Shown here piece by piece: positions 1 through 5,063 of a stretch of DNA of 7,060 nucleotides (position 1 is its first letter; the number at the start of each line of letters is the position of its first letter). The DNA comes from Candidatus Sabulitectum sp. (GTDB taxonomy: Bacteria; Fermentibacterota; Fermentibacteria; Fermentibacterales; JCC-6). The notes below the pieces were generated by a model. That model made no database searches, had not been told where the DNA came from, and worked only from the letters and a program-made list of their open reading frames with translations. A program made the position numbers and the translations under genes. The stretch is taken from assembly GCA_029934845.1 (NCBI GenBank), contig JAOZLN010000132.1:1-7060 (forward strand). Direction: 5' to 3'.

Positions 1-492
1 GATTTCTCGGACGAGGGGCTTGCAGGGGCTAAGAGCGGTCTTGAAAGGCTTCTTTCCTTTAGGTCAAGGCTCGGAGACTCTGATGCAGGTAAGCCTTCTG
101 TGGCCGTGCTTGAGCTTGTTTCAAAGACCGAGGCTGATTTCAGGAAAGCCATGGATGATGATCTGAACACTCCCGGAGCTCTTGCTGCTCTTTTTGATTT
201 CGTCAGGGCCGGTAACATTCTTCTTGAGGGAAAGCCTTCTGACGCAGACAAGCAGGCGATGGCTGCTCTTCTGGACAGCCTGGCAACAGATGTTCTTGGT
301 GTTGTACTGGTTTCAGACAGCGGTGGAGGCTCTTCAGAAGAACTTTGCAGAATTCTTGGTGAACTCCGGGGATATCTCAGGAAGAACAAGCTTTTTCAAG
401 AGGCAGACAAGCTGAGAGATGATCTGGCTGACGCAGGTTTTTCCGTTCGTGATCTTCCCGGCGGGGTCAGTGAGGTAACGGCTGATATCTGA
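1..492 (+). CDS. cysS: Cysteine--tRNA ligase, C-terminal part (5' end outside window)
   Basis: This is the last 163 codons of cysteinyl-tRNA synthetase, the cytoplasmic enzyme that charges tRNA-Cys with cysteine. The frame is open from base 1 and ends at TGA 490-492. The piece covers the anticodon-binding DALR-type helical domain: an LxRLLSFRSRL helix, then the family hallmark DDDLNTPGALAALFDFVRAGN at about residues 52-72 of the fragment, and the closing helix with EADKLRDDLADAGFSVRD followed by PGG. The catalytic Rossmann fold and zinc site lie upstream, outside the window. CysRS is usually about 450-500 residues, so roughly a third is visible. The next gene starts 54 bases downstream with no terminator between them, so co-transcription is possible. 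The family call is secure from the DDDxNTPxALAxLF signature; nothing suggests the gene is damaged. Confidence 0.95.
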   Translation, partial: DFSDEGLAGAKSGLERLLSFRSRLGDSDAGKPSVAVLELVSKTEADFRKAMDDDLNTPGALAALFDFVRAGNILLEGKPSDADKQAMAALLDSLATDVLGVVLVSDSGGGSSEELCRILGELRGYLRKNKLFQEADKLRDDLADAGFSVRDLPGGVSEVTADI

Positions 493-512
493 GTTGGAAT
501 AACCTTCTTCCA

Positions 513-531
513 TTGACTGTATCACAGTTAA
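513..531 (+). repeat. Imperfect palindrome just before the tonB-like ribosome binding site
   Basis: TTGACTGTATCACAGTTAA can fold as an 8-bp stem with one G-T pair and a 3-base loop (ATC). It ends two bases before the Shine-Dalgarno sequence of the next gene. There is no T-run, so it is not an intrinsic terminator. It could be an operator, an mRNA hairpin, or chance. The TTGACT at its left end has no matching -10 box. Confidence 0.35.
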
Positions 532-532
532 G

Positions 533-540
533 AAAGGAGG
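533..540 (+). promoter_or_regulatory. Ribosome binding site of the tonB-like gene
   Basis: AAAGGAGG is a near-perfect Shine-Dalgarno sequence, six bases before ATG 547. It fixes that ATG as the start rather than the three in-frame ATGs at 571, 577 and 583. Confidence 0.8.
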
Positions 541-546
541 TATGAG

Positions 547-1203
547 ATGACACGCACAAACACAAACGGAATGGGAATGGGAATGGAGATCGGTCTTCTT
601 GCCGGTCTCCTGTTTATTAACATCCTTTTTCAGTTCATACCTGGAACCGAGCTTGGAAGACTGTCCACCAGAACCCATGATGACGCAATGGAGGCTGTGG
701 ATGCTTTTCTTCCATACGATTCTTCCGTGGACGAAAAGCAGGATGAAGTGATCGAAGAGAACATTGCCATTGAAGAGCAGCTGGAGCAGGCTATCGAGCA
801 GGTGACTCCTGATGTTACTATTTCTCTTAGCACTGATACCACAGGATTGAGCACTGCCACTACTATTGAGAATTTCAATCCCGGAGGTGGAACTCCCGAA
901 GAGATAGGCCCTCCAGGTTTCATGCCTGCTGAAGTCTATCCGAATTGTACATTCATGCCGCCTCCTGCCTATCCGGAGATGGCCAGGCTTGCAGGTGTTG
1001 AAGGTATAGTAACATTGTGGGTTTATGTTGACAGTGAAGGTACCATCCAGGATGTACAGCTTTTGAACACCAGCGGAGTTTCATCTCTTGACGATGCTGC
1101 CCTTGCTGCTGTGCGGAACACACGCTGGACCAGTGCAAAAAACAATGGAATACCTGTGGGGGTCTGGACCACGCTGCGCTACAACTTTTCACTTTCAGAT
1201 TAA
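547..1203 (+). CDS. TonB-family energy transducer protein
   Basis: This 218-residue protein is predicted to sit in the inner membrane and reach across the periplasm, where TonB proteins pass proton-motive energy from ExbB/ExbD to outer-membrane transporters. A short polar N-terminus with three Gly-Met pairs leads into one hydrophobic segment (about residues 15-31, IGLLAGLLFINILFQFI). Then comes an acidic, Glu/Gln-rich linker (about 50-85) and a Ser/Thr/Gly/Pro stretch. Residues 141-218 are a clear TonB C-terminal domain: YPEMARLAGVEG, VYVDSEG, SLDDAAL and the closing PVGVWTTLRYNF. The linker is odd, because classical TonB linkers are Pro/Lys/Glu-rich; here Pro-Lys repeats are absent. No ExbB, ExbD or TonB-dependent receptor gene is nearby. 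Its start is set by a strong ribosome binding site. The domain is certain; which receptor it serves, or whether it transduces energy at all, is not shown. Confidence 0.88.
   Translation: MTRTNTNGMGMGMEIGLLAGLLFINILFQFIPGTELGRLSTRTHDDAMEAVDAFLPYDSSVDEKQDEVIEENIAIEEQLEQAIEQVTPDVTISLSTDTTGLSTATTIENFNPGGGTPEEIGPPGFMPAEVYPNCTFMPPPAYPEMARLAGVEGIVTLWVYVDSEGTIQDVQLLNTSGVSSLDDAALAAVRNTRWTSAKNNGIPVGVWTTLRYNFSLSD
568..585 (+). repeat. Hexanucleotide tandem repeat (GGAATG x3) inside the tonB-like gene
   Basis: Three perfect copies of GGAATG are followed by a partial copy (GGA). They encode the Gly-Met-Gly-Met-Gly-Met run just before the membrane segment. A gain or loss of a unit would stay in frame, so any length variation would alter only the N-terminal tail. 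Each copy also supplies an in-frame ATG, but none has its own Shine-Dalgarno sequence. Confidence 0.7.
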
Positions 1204-1220
1204 CGGTGTTTGTAACTGTA

Positions 1221-1247
1221 CAAATAGAACAAATAGAACAAATAGAA
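1221..1247. repeat. Three perfect 9-bp tandem repeats (CAAATAGAA)
   Basis: Three head-to-tail copies of CAAATAGAA lie between the tonB-like stop codon and the terminator stem. They are non-coding and AT-rich. Read from the rpsT side they fall after that gene's terminator hairpin. No function is evident; replication slippage is the simplest origin. Confidence 0.85.
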
Positions 1248-1250
1248 AAG

Positions 1251-1275
1251 CCCCCTGGTTTGAAGACCCAGGGGG
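1251..1275. terminator. Bidirectional intrinsic terminator between the tonB-like gene and rpsT
   Basis: CCCCCTGG (1251-1258) and CCAGGGGG (1268-1275) form a perfect 8-bp, very GC-rich stem around a 9-base loop. On the + strand it is followed by TTATTTAT. On the - strand it is followed by CTTTTC. It lies 47 bases after the tonB-like stop and 24 bases after the rpsT stop, so one hairpin probably ends both convergent transcripts. Confidence 0.88.
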
Positions 1276-1299
1276 TTATTTATACCATAACCGAGACTA

Positions 1300-1533
1300 C
1301 TACAGCACTCTGCTTTTCAGGCGTTTTGCTTTGTTGGGATGCATGAGTCTGGTTCTTCCGGCTCTGTCTATAAGACTCTGAGCCAGTTTGACTGCTTCAA
1401 GTCTGGCTTCCGGTGTTTCAGCAGCATTTACCTTTTTGATGGCTGTACGAAGCCTTTTGAGCTTCCTGTGATTTCTCTCATTTTTCTCAGCATCTGTTTT
1501 AAGACGCTTGACTGATTGCTTGCTCCTTGCCAA
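1300..1533 (-). CDS. rpsT: 30S ribosomal protein S20 (TTG start)
   Basis: This 77-residue, strongly basic protein is the small-subunit protein S20, which binds 16S rRNA. Family hallmarks are visible: the N-terminal SVKRLKT, the RTAIKKV helix, and the C-terminal HPNKAKRLKSR motif. It is somewhat shorter than the usual 85-90 residues, with a compressed middle between the two helices. Translation must begin at TTG (1533-1531): a good Shine-Dalgarno sequence (AAAGGAGA, - strand, 1547-1540) stands six bases before it and the next residues (ARSKQS) match the family start. E. coli rpsT is also known to use a UUG start, as part of its autogenous control by S20, so the same arrangement here may be functional. 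It is the only - strand gene in the window and has its own promoter and terminator. Confidence 0.95.
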   Translation of the reverse strand: MARSKQSVKRLKTDAEKNERNHRKLKRLRTAIKKVNAAETPEARLEAVKLAQSLIDRAGRTRLMHPNKAKRLKSRVL

Positions 1534-1607
1534 GAGCGTTCTCCTTTCGCAGAATAGACGGCACGAGCCGAACTTTTTTAACCCGTGAGGGTTTACACAC
1601 CTTATGA
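1534..1607 (-). promoter_or_regulatory. rpsT mRNA leader with two small hairpins
   Basis: From the predicted transcription start near 1607, the leader is about 74 bases. It holds two perfect small stems: 1580-1593 (five pairs, AACCC with GGGTT) and 1559-1570 (four pairs, CGGC with GCCG). The Shine-Dalgarno sequence (1547-1540) follows. Because S20 is known to regulate its own translation in E. coli, these stems are candidates for an S20-responsive structure. Only the stems are visible; the regulatory role is inference. Confidence 0.4.
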
Positions 1608-1613
1608 CGGGCG

Positions 1614-1642
1614 AATTTAAAGGATTCCCGCGCAGTTGTCAA
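1614..1642 (-). promoter_or_regulatory. rpsT promoter (sigma-70 type)
   Basis: On the - strand a perfect TTGACA -35 box (1642-1637) is followed by a 17-base spacer and TAAATT (1619-1614), which matches four of six -10 positions. It lies about 80 bases before the rpsT start codon. It is the best promoter in the window by box quality. Confidence 0.7.
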
Positions 1643-1662
1643 CTATAGAGAAAGGTTTTGTA

Positions 1663-3102
1663 ATGAGCAAGATTCTTGTTGTAGTGCTTCTTATGGCGCT
1701 TCCCATGGTTATGAATGCAGACAGATTGATCCGGATCCCTATGCAGACTGACTCAGATTTTACCCTTGTCAGAGATATGGGCTACGATATCGCTGCAGGC
1801 AGCAGAGCTGACGGTTATGTGGATGTTATGGTGGGGCATCGTTTTGTGGAAGAGACAATGAACAGGTATCCAGGAGCAAAACTGCTTCCCCTCGAGTGGT
1901 CGGAACTTTCCCCGGCAACTGATGCGAGCGAAATGGGCTATTACTACGGCCCTAACGAGAATGCCCTTTTCTGGGCGGAGCTTGCTGAGTCAAACGATAT
2001 GGTTGACACTCCAACTTCCTTCGGAACTTCTTTCCAGGGGAGAGATCTGAATTTTGTAAGAATAACAAATGCAGGCCCCAATGCTCCTGCAATTCTCTTC
2101 ACAGCACTTACCCATGCCCGTGAACCCGGCGGTAACTCGGTTGTTATCGACTGGGCTCAGTGGCTTACCACAGAGTACGGCAACGACACAATGGCCACTT
2201 TCATTCTGGACAATGCCCAGATCTACATTGTTCCCATAGTTAACCCCGACGGTTATGTGTACAACAATCCCCATTCCGGTTCAGGTGATGGTCATCGGAA
2301 GAACATGAACTTTACCACGCCTGTTGCATCCAGCGGTATTGATCTTAACCGCAACTACAGTTACCAGTGGGGATATGACAACAGCGGATCAAGCCCCGAC
2401 CCTTACTCCGAGACTTACAGAGGAGAATCCGAGCTCAGTGAACCGGAAACCCTTGCGGAGACCCAGTGGATCGATTCAATAGAGCCGGTTGGCGGGTTCC
2501 ATTACCATACCTATGGTGGATATCTTCTTTTTCCATACGGTTACAACAATCAGCCAACCCCTCATCAGGCTACTTTTGAAAGCTGGGGGAACCAGATGGC
2601 GGCTCAGAACGGATATCAGGTAGGCAGATGCGGTCAGGTCCTTTACATTGTGAACGGTGATGCTGTAGACTGGTCATACGGTGCAAGCACCCACAGCCCA
2701 ATGCTGTTCTACACGCCTGAAGTGGATGACAACGGTTTCTGGGGCAGTCAGAATGATTCAACACTGATTGTTACCAACAACCTTGAGTGCCGGTACATGA
2801 ACAAACTTCTGTGTATGAACCTGTTGAATATGACCGGTGTGCAGGATGGCAGCTTCACTGAATTCCAGGGTACTGCAATGAGTATTGTTCTGGAATCAAA
2901 CCCGGTAACATCGGTTCTCAGCTACGCGGTTACCGGAGCGGTTTCTGCTTCAGTCTCTGTTCTTGATGTGACAGGCAGAGTTGTTGCCACTCCTTCAAGC
3001 GAAGATTGGACTGTACCTGCCAGTTTACAGAATGGAATTTACTTCCTTCGTGCAGAGAATGGAAACCAGGTTGTTTCTCAGAGATTTACAGTTTTAAGAT
3101 AA
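1663..3102 (+). CDS. Secreted M14-family zinc carboxypeptidase with C-terminal type IX-like sorting domain
   Basis: A 479-residue exported peptidase. A signal peptide is visible at residues 1-19 (MSKILVVVLLMALPMVMNA). The M14 (carboxypeptidase A-like) catalytic domain spans about 105-390. Zinc ligands are His151 and Glu154 (THAREPGG) and His282 (HYHTYGGY). Asn229-Arg230 in DLNRNY match the substrate-carboxylate-binding pair, Tyr328 in VLYIVNGDAVDWSYG matches Tyr248 of carboxypeptidase A, and Glu353 in FYTPEVDDNGFW is the catalytic glutamate. The active site is therefore complete. Residues about 393-479 form a beta-rich tail with SNP, VLDVTGRVV, NGIYFLRAENG and QRFTVLR, typical of Por/T9SS type A sorting domains, so the product may be surface-attached or released. 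The start is ATG 1663 with AAAGG at 1651-1655; a TTG 27 bases upstream overlaps the rpsT -35 box and would spoil the signal peptide. True substrate preference cannot be read from sequence. Confidence 0.93.
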   Translation: MSKILVVVLLMALPMVMNADRLIRIPMQTDSDFTLVRDMGYDIAAGSRADGYVDVMVGHRFVEETMNRYPGAKLLPLEWSELSPATDASEMGYYYGPNENALFWAELAESNDMVDTPTSFGTSFQGRDLNFVRITNAGPNAPAILFTALTHAREPGGNSVVIDWAQWLTTEYGNDTMATFILDNAQIYIVPIVNPDGYVYNNPHSGSGDGHRKNMNFTTPVASSGIDLNRNYSYQWGYDNSGSSPDPYSETYRGESELSEPETLAETQWIDSIEPVGGFHYHTYGGYLLFPYGYNNQPTPHQATFESWGNQMAAQNGYQVGRCGQVLYIVNGDAVDWSYGASTHSPMLFYTPEVDDNGFWGSQNDSTLIVTNNLECRYMNKLLCMNLLNMTGVQDGSFTEFQGTAMSIVLESNPVTSVLSYAVTGAVSASVSVLDVTGRVVATPSSEDWTVPASLQNGIYFLRAENGNQVVSQRFTVLR

Positions 3103-3129
3103 GATATAAACAGGGGTAAGGAGAATTCT

Positions 3130-3891
3130 GTGTTAGACTTCTATCAGAGACTTAACATCAAGAGAAATGCCAGCCAGGATGACATTGAGACAGCCTATGC
3201 CAAAATGGCTCTTAAGCACCATCCTGATGTGGCAGGGGATTCTCCCAGGGTTCAGGAAAGGTTTGCTCTTATCAACGAAGCGTATACTGTTCTTAGCAAA
3301 CCCCTGAAAAGAACTGAATACGATGAGAAGCTCAGCACTCCCGAGGTTCTCTACAGAGAGGAAGTCATTTCAACTGATGAAGGAAAAGGCTTTATAGAGT
3401 CTGATTCTTCAACGACACCTGCCGAGCCTTCTTCTCATACTAAGCAGGTTGAAAGCAGGGCCAGAGCTTCATCAGGACTCATGAGCAAAAGAAAGCTTGA
3501 AAGAATCAAGCATGAAGCCAGGAAATTGATAAAGATTGGCGACTTCTGGAGAGCAAATGCCCTTATGAGCAAGGCTGTTGCAGCATATCCCCGGGATATT
3601 GATCTAAGAAAGCTTCTTGCTGAAGCAGCTGCAGGGCGTGGCAGGCTTCGGGAAGCTGTTGAAGAGCTGAAGAAAGCCAGTGAGGTGGAATATTTCAATC
3701 CGGAGATCCACTGTCTGATCGGGGATATGTATTTAAAGGCTAATCAAATAGATAGTGCTGTCAGATCTTATACCGATGCTCTTTCCTGGCAGGAAGATTA
3801 CAAGCCTGCTTTTCTGGGGCTTGCGAAAGTAAGAGAACTGAAGAACAAGAATCTTCCATGGTGGAAGAAACTGCTGAGGATGGGGAAATGA
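3130..3891 (+). CDS. J-domain (DnaJ-like) protein with C-terminal TPR region
   Basis: A 253-residue cytoplasmic co-chaperone-like protein. Residues 1-68 form a J domain with the Hsp70-stimulating His31-Pro32-Asp33 tripeptide, helix II ending in KHHPD and helix III in FALINEAYTVLS. Residues about 70-120 are a polar linker. From about 121 the protein is helical, with TPR-like repeats; the clearest is about 190-225 (GDMYLKANQIDSAVRSYTDAL). It ends in a basic/aromatic tail (PWWKKLLRMGK). It lacks the Gly/Phe region, zinc fingers and CTDs of true DnaJ, so it is a specialised J protein that probably recruits DnaK to a particular client via the TPRs. The start is GTG 3130, six bases after AAGGAG (3118-3123). 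It begins 27 bases after the peptidase gene with no terminator between. Its stop overlaps the start of the MerR-like gene (ATGA), implying translational coupling. The client is unknown. Confidence 0.88.
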   Translation: MLDFYQRLNIKRNASQDDIETAYAKMALKHHPDVAGDSPRVQERFALINEAYTVLSKPLKRTEYDEKLSTPEVLYREEVISTDEGKGFIESDSSTTPAEPSSHTKQVESRARASSGLMSKRKLERIKHEARKLIKIGDFWRANALMSKAVAAYPRDIDLRKLLAEAAAGRGRLREAVEELKKASEVEYFNPEIHCLIGDMYLKANQIDSAVRSYTDALSWQEDYKPAFLGLAKVRELKNKNLPWWKKLLRMGK

Positions 3892-4265
3892 AAGAAGCAA
3901 GCGGAAGGCTTTACTATTCCATTGGCGAGGTGAGCGAGATGCTCAGTATCAAGTCTCACACCCTTCATTACTGGGAAAGCGCCTTTCCCTCTTTGAAACC
4001 ACACAAGAATCAGGCTGGAAACAGGTGTTACAGACCTCACGATCTTGATTTACTCAAGGCTATTGACAAGCTTCTTAACGACGAGGGCTACTCTATTGAG
4101 GGGGCTCGTAAGCAGATCGAACAGTTGAAGAAGAAGGATGGGCAGTTAACTCTGAACCTGAAAGTTAACAATAAGTCAACAGAATTGCTTGAGGATATCT
4201 GTGTCGATCTGGAGACTATTATCAGGGATATTTCCCGGCAACCCAGAACTGAGCTTGACGGGTGA
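3888..4265 (+). CDS. Small MerR-family transcriptional regulator
   Basis: A 125-residue DNA-binding protein. Residues about 8-75 form a MerR-type winged helix-turn-helix: YYSIGEVSEMLSIKSHTLHYWE is the HTH, with GNRCYRPHDL in the wing, followed by KLLNDEGYSIEGARKQIEQL. The rest is a short, mostly helical tail (about 76-125), likely for dimerisation. There is no effector domain and no metal-binding cysteine pair (the only cysteines are Cys47 and one in the tail), so it is not a metal sensor of the MerR/CueR kind. ATG 3888 is preferred because it overlaps the stop of the J-protein gene as ATGA and has GAGGATGGGG just before it; an in-frame ATG at 3858 lacks a ribosome binding site. Pairing with a J-domain gene recalls HspR, a MerR-family heat-shock repressor, but the wing and tail do not look specifically HspR-like. 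Its targets are unknown. Confidence 0.87.
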   Translation: MKEASGRLYYSIGEVSEMLSIKSHTLHYWESAFPSLKPHKNQAGNRCYRPHDLDLLKAIDKLLNDEGYSIEGARKQIEQLKKKDGQLTLNLKVNNKSTELLEDICVDLETIIRDISRQPRTELDG

Positions 4266-4283
4266 TTATTCCTTGAATAGGAT
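4255..4283 (+). promoter_or_regulatory. Probable promoter of tRNA-Pro(GGG)
   Basis: TTGACG (4255-4260) matches five of six -35 positions. A 17-base spacer leads to TAGGAT (4278-4283), four of six for -10. Predicted transcription start is about 4290, six bases before the mature tRNA. The -35 box lies over the last codons of the MerR-like gene, so read-through from upstream is also possible. Confidence 0.5.
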
Positions 4284-4295
4284 TGTGCTTCCAAT

Positions 4296-4372
4296 CGGGG
4301 CGTGGCGCAGCCCGGTAGCGCACTTGAATGGGGTTCAAGTGGTCGCTGGTTCGAATCCAGTCGCCCCGACCA
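4296..4372 (+). tRNA. tRNA-Pro, anticodon GGG
   Basis: A complete 77-base cloverleaf. The acceptor stem is CGGGGCG paired with CGCCCCG, and the D stem is GCGC/GCGC with the GG of the D loop. The anticodon stem is CTTGA/TCAAG around loop ATGGGGT (4328-4334) with anticodon GGG at 4330-4332. The T stem is GCTGG/CCAGT (one G-T pair) with loop TTCGAAT. CCA is encoded at 4370-4372. C1-G72 and A73 are the usual bacterial tRNA-Pro identity features, and G37 is present as expected. The 32-38 pair is A-U, a pairing known to be conserved in GGG-type tRNA-Pro and linked to accurate decoding. It reads CCC and CCU codons. Confidence 0.96.
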
Positions 4373-4381
4373 TGGAACATC

Positions 4382-4409
4382 AGGAAAGGAACCCTCGGGT
4401 TCCTTTCCT
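4382..4409 (+). terminator. Strong hairpin directly after tRNA-Pro(GGG)
   Basis: A perfect 12-bp stem, AGGAAAGGAACC (4382-4393) with GGTTCCTTTCCT (4398-4409), closes a 4-base loop (CTCG). It begins nine bases after the tRNA's CCA end. It is pyrimidine-rich on the 3' side but is followed by CATATTCAAGG rather than a T-run. It may be a weak or factor-assisted terminator, or a processing/stability hairpin that lets some transcription continue into pcm. Confidence 0.6.
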
Positions 4410-4414
4410 CATAT

Positions 4415-4431
4415 TCAAGGAGTTTTCTTGA
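4415..4431 (+). promoter_or_regulatory. pcm ribosome binding site and TTG start inside a small hairpin
   Basis: AAGGAG (4417-4422) is the Shine-Dalgarno sequence, five bases before TTG 4428. TCAAG (4415-4419) can pair with CTTGA (4427-4431), a 5-bp stem that would cover part of the Shine-Dalgarno sequence and the entire start codon. The stem is short, so any effect on translation would be modest. The ribosome binding site itself decides the start of pcm. Confidence 0.5.
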
Positions 4432-5063
4432 TATCAAAAGCTGTTGAAATGACATCACTGCTCAGCAAACTCTTCCCCGGTGAAAGTGTCAGGGTTCTCA
4501 GCGCCATGTCTGAAGTAAAGCGGGAGGTATTCGTTGATCCCGGCTGGAAAAGAATGGCTTACACCGATCGCAGTTTACCAATCGGACACGGGCAGACAAT
4601 AAGCAAGCCGGCAACAGTTTTCAGAATGTTGTCGGCAATGGAATCTGTGTTCGGAGGAAATCTTCTGGAGATCGGCAGTGGCAGTGGTTACCTTGCTTCA
4701 GTGGCTTCAAGACTTTTTAAAAAGGTGTACTGTGTAGAGAGGGTTCTGGGGCTGGTTGAATCGTCAAGAGCCAATCTTCGCCTGACCGGTGCAGGCAATG
4801 CTGTTGTCCGCTACGGTGACGGCAGTGCCGGCTGGGCTGCTCATGCACCGTATGACGGTATTCTTTACAGTGCGGGTGCTCCAGAGTTACCGGCTTCTCT
4901 TGCGGATCAGCTGCGGGAGGGTGGTCTGGCAGGTGTACCGGTAGGTACAAGATCATCACAGGAATTCAGCGTGTGGAAAAAAGTTGATGGAGAGCTGGAA
5001 AGAATTACATCTTTCAGCTGTTCTTTTGTACCGCTTATTGGAAAAGAGGGATGGAATGGGTGA
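4428..5063 (+). CDS. pcm: Protein-L-isoaspartate O-methyltransferase (TTG start)
   Basis: A 211-residue cytoplasmic repair enzyme that uses S-adenosylmethionine to methylate L-isoaspartyl residues in aged proteins, starting their return to normal aspartate. Family marks: REVFVD, then AYTDRSLPIGHGQTIS at 44-59 (the substrate-side signature), the SAM-binding LLEIGSGSGY at 79-88, VERV, YGDGSAGW, APYDGIL and GGLAGVPVG. The length fits the family (about 200-215). TTG 4428 is chosen because AAGGAG lies five bases upstream; ATG 4449 has no ribosome binding site and would trim the N-terminal helix. Upstream in-frame codons run through the tRNA and hairpin and cannot be the start. It follows tRNA-Pro(GGG) and overlaps the next gene by eight bases, so the two are probably translated together. 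The start codon and the hairpin around it suggest restrained translation. Confidence 0.93.
   Translation: MISKAVEMTSLLSKLFPGESVRVLSAMSEVKREVFVDPGWKRMAYTDRSLPIGHGQTISKPATVFRMLSAMESVFGGNLLEIGSGSGYLASVASRLFKKVYCVERVLGLVESSRANLRLTGAGNAVVRYGDGSAGWAAHAPYDGILYSAGAPELPASLADQLREGGLAGVPVGTRSSQEFSVWKKVDGELERITSFSCSFVPLIGKEGWNG

Noticed and set aside
542..550. Two-codon mini-ORF (ATG AGA TGA) overlapping the tonB-like start
   Set aside because: Its ATG is only one base from the Shine-Dalgarno sequence, too close for initiation; probably chance.
953..1192. Open frame on the - strand opposite the tonB-like C-terminal domain
   Set aside because: Composition is Gln/His/Cys/Trp-rich antisense sequence with no domain, and the + strand frame is a clear TonB domain.
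1636..1662. Upstream TTG as an earlier start of the M14 carboxypeptidase
   Set aside because: It would put nine polar/charged residues before the signal peptide and it overlaps the rpsT -35 box; ATG 1663 has AAAGG upstream and begins a normal signal peptide.
3858..3887. Earlier ATG for the MerR-like protein
   Set aside because: No Shine-Dalgarno sequence precedes it, and ATG 3888 overlaps the previous stop as ATGA and fits the family's N-terminus.
4323..4339. CTTGA-N7-TCAAG resembling an HspR (HAIR) operator, tempting because a MerR-like and J-protein gene lie upstream
   Set aside because: It is exactly the anticodon stem-loop of tRNA-Pro(GGG), which explains the symmetry fully.
4302..4427. 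Open frame extending pcm upstream through the tRNA
   Set aside because: The extra residues are a reading of tRNA-Pro(GGG) and the hairpin after it; they match no protein family and the ribosome binding site supports TTG 4428.
4984..5055. Earlier start for the COG2426-type membrane protein inside pcm
   Set aside because: It would add a 24-residue polar extension not seen in the family; ATG 5056 has GAGGG upstream and gives the usual length.
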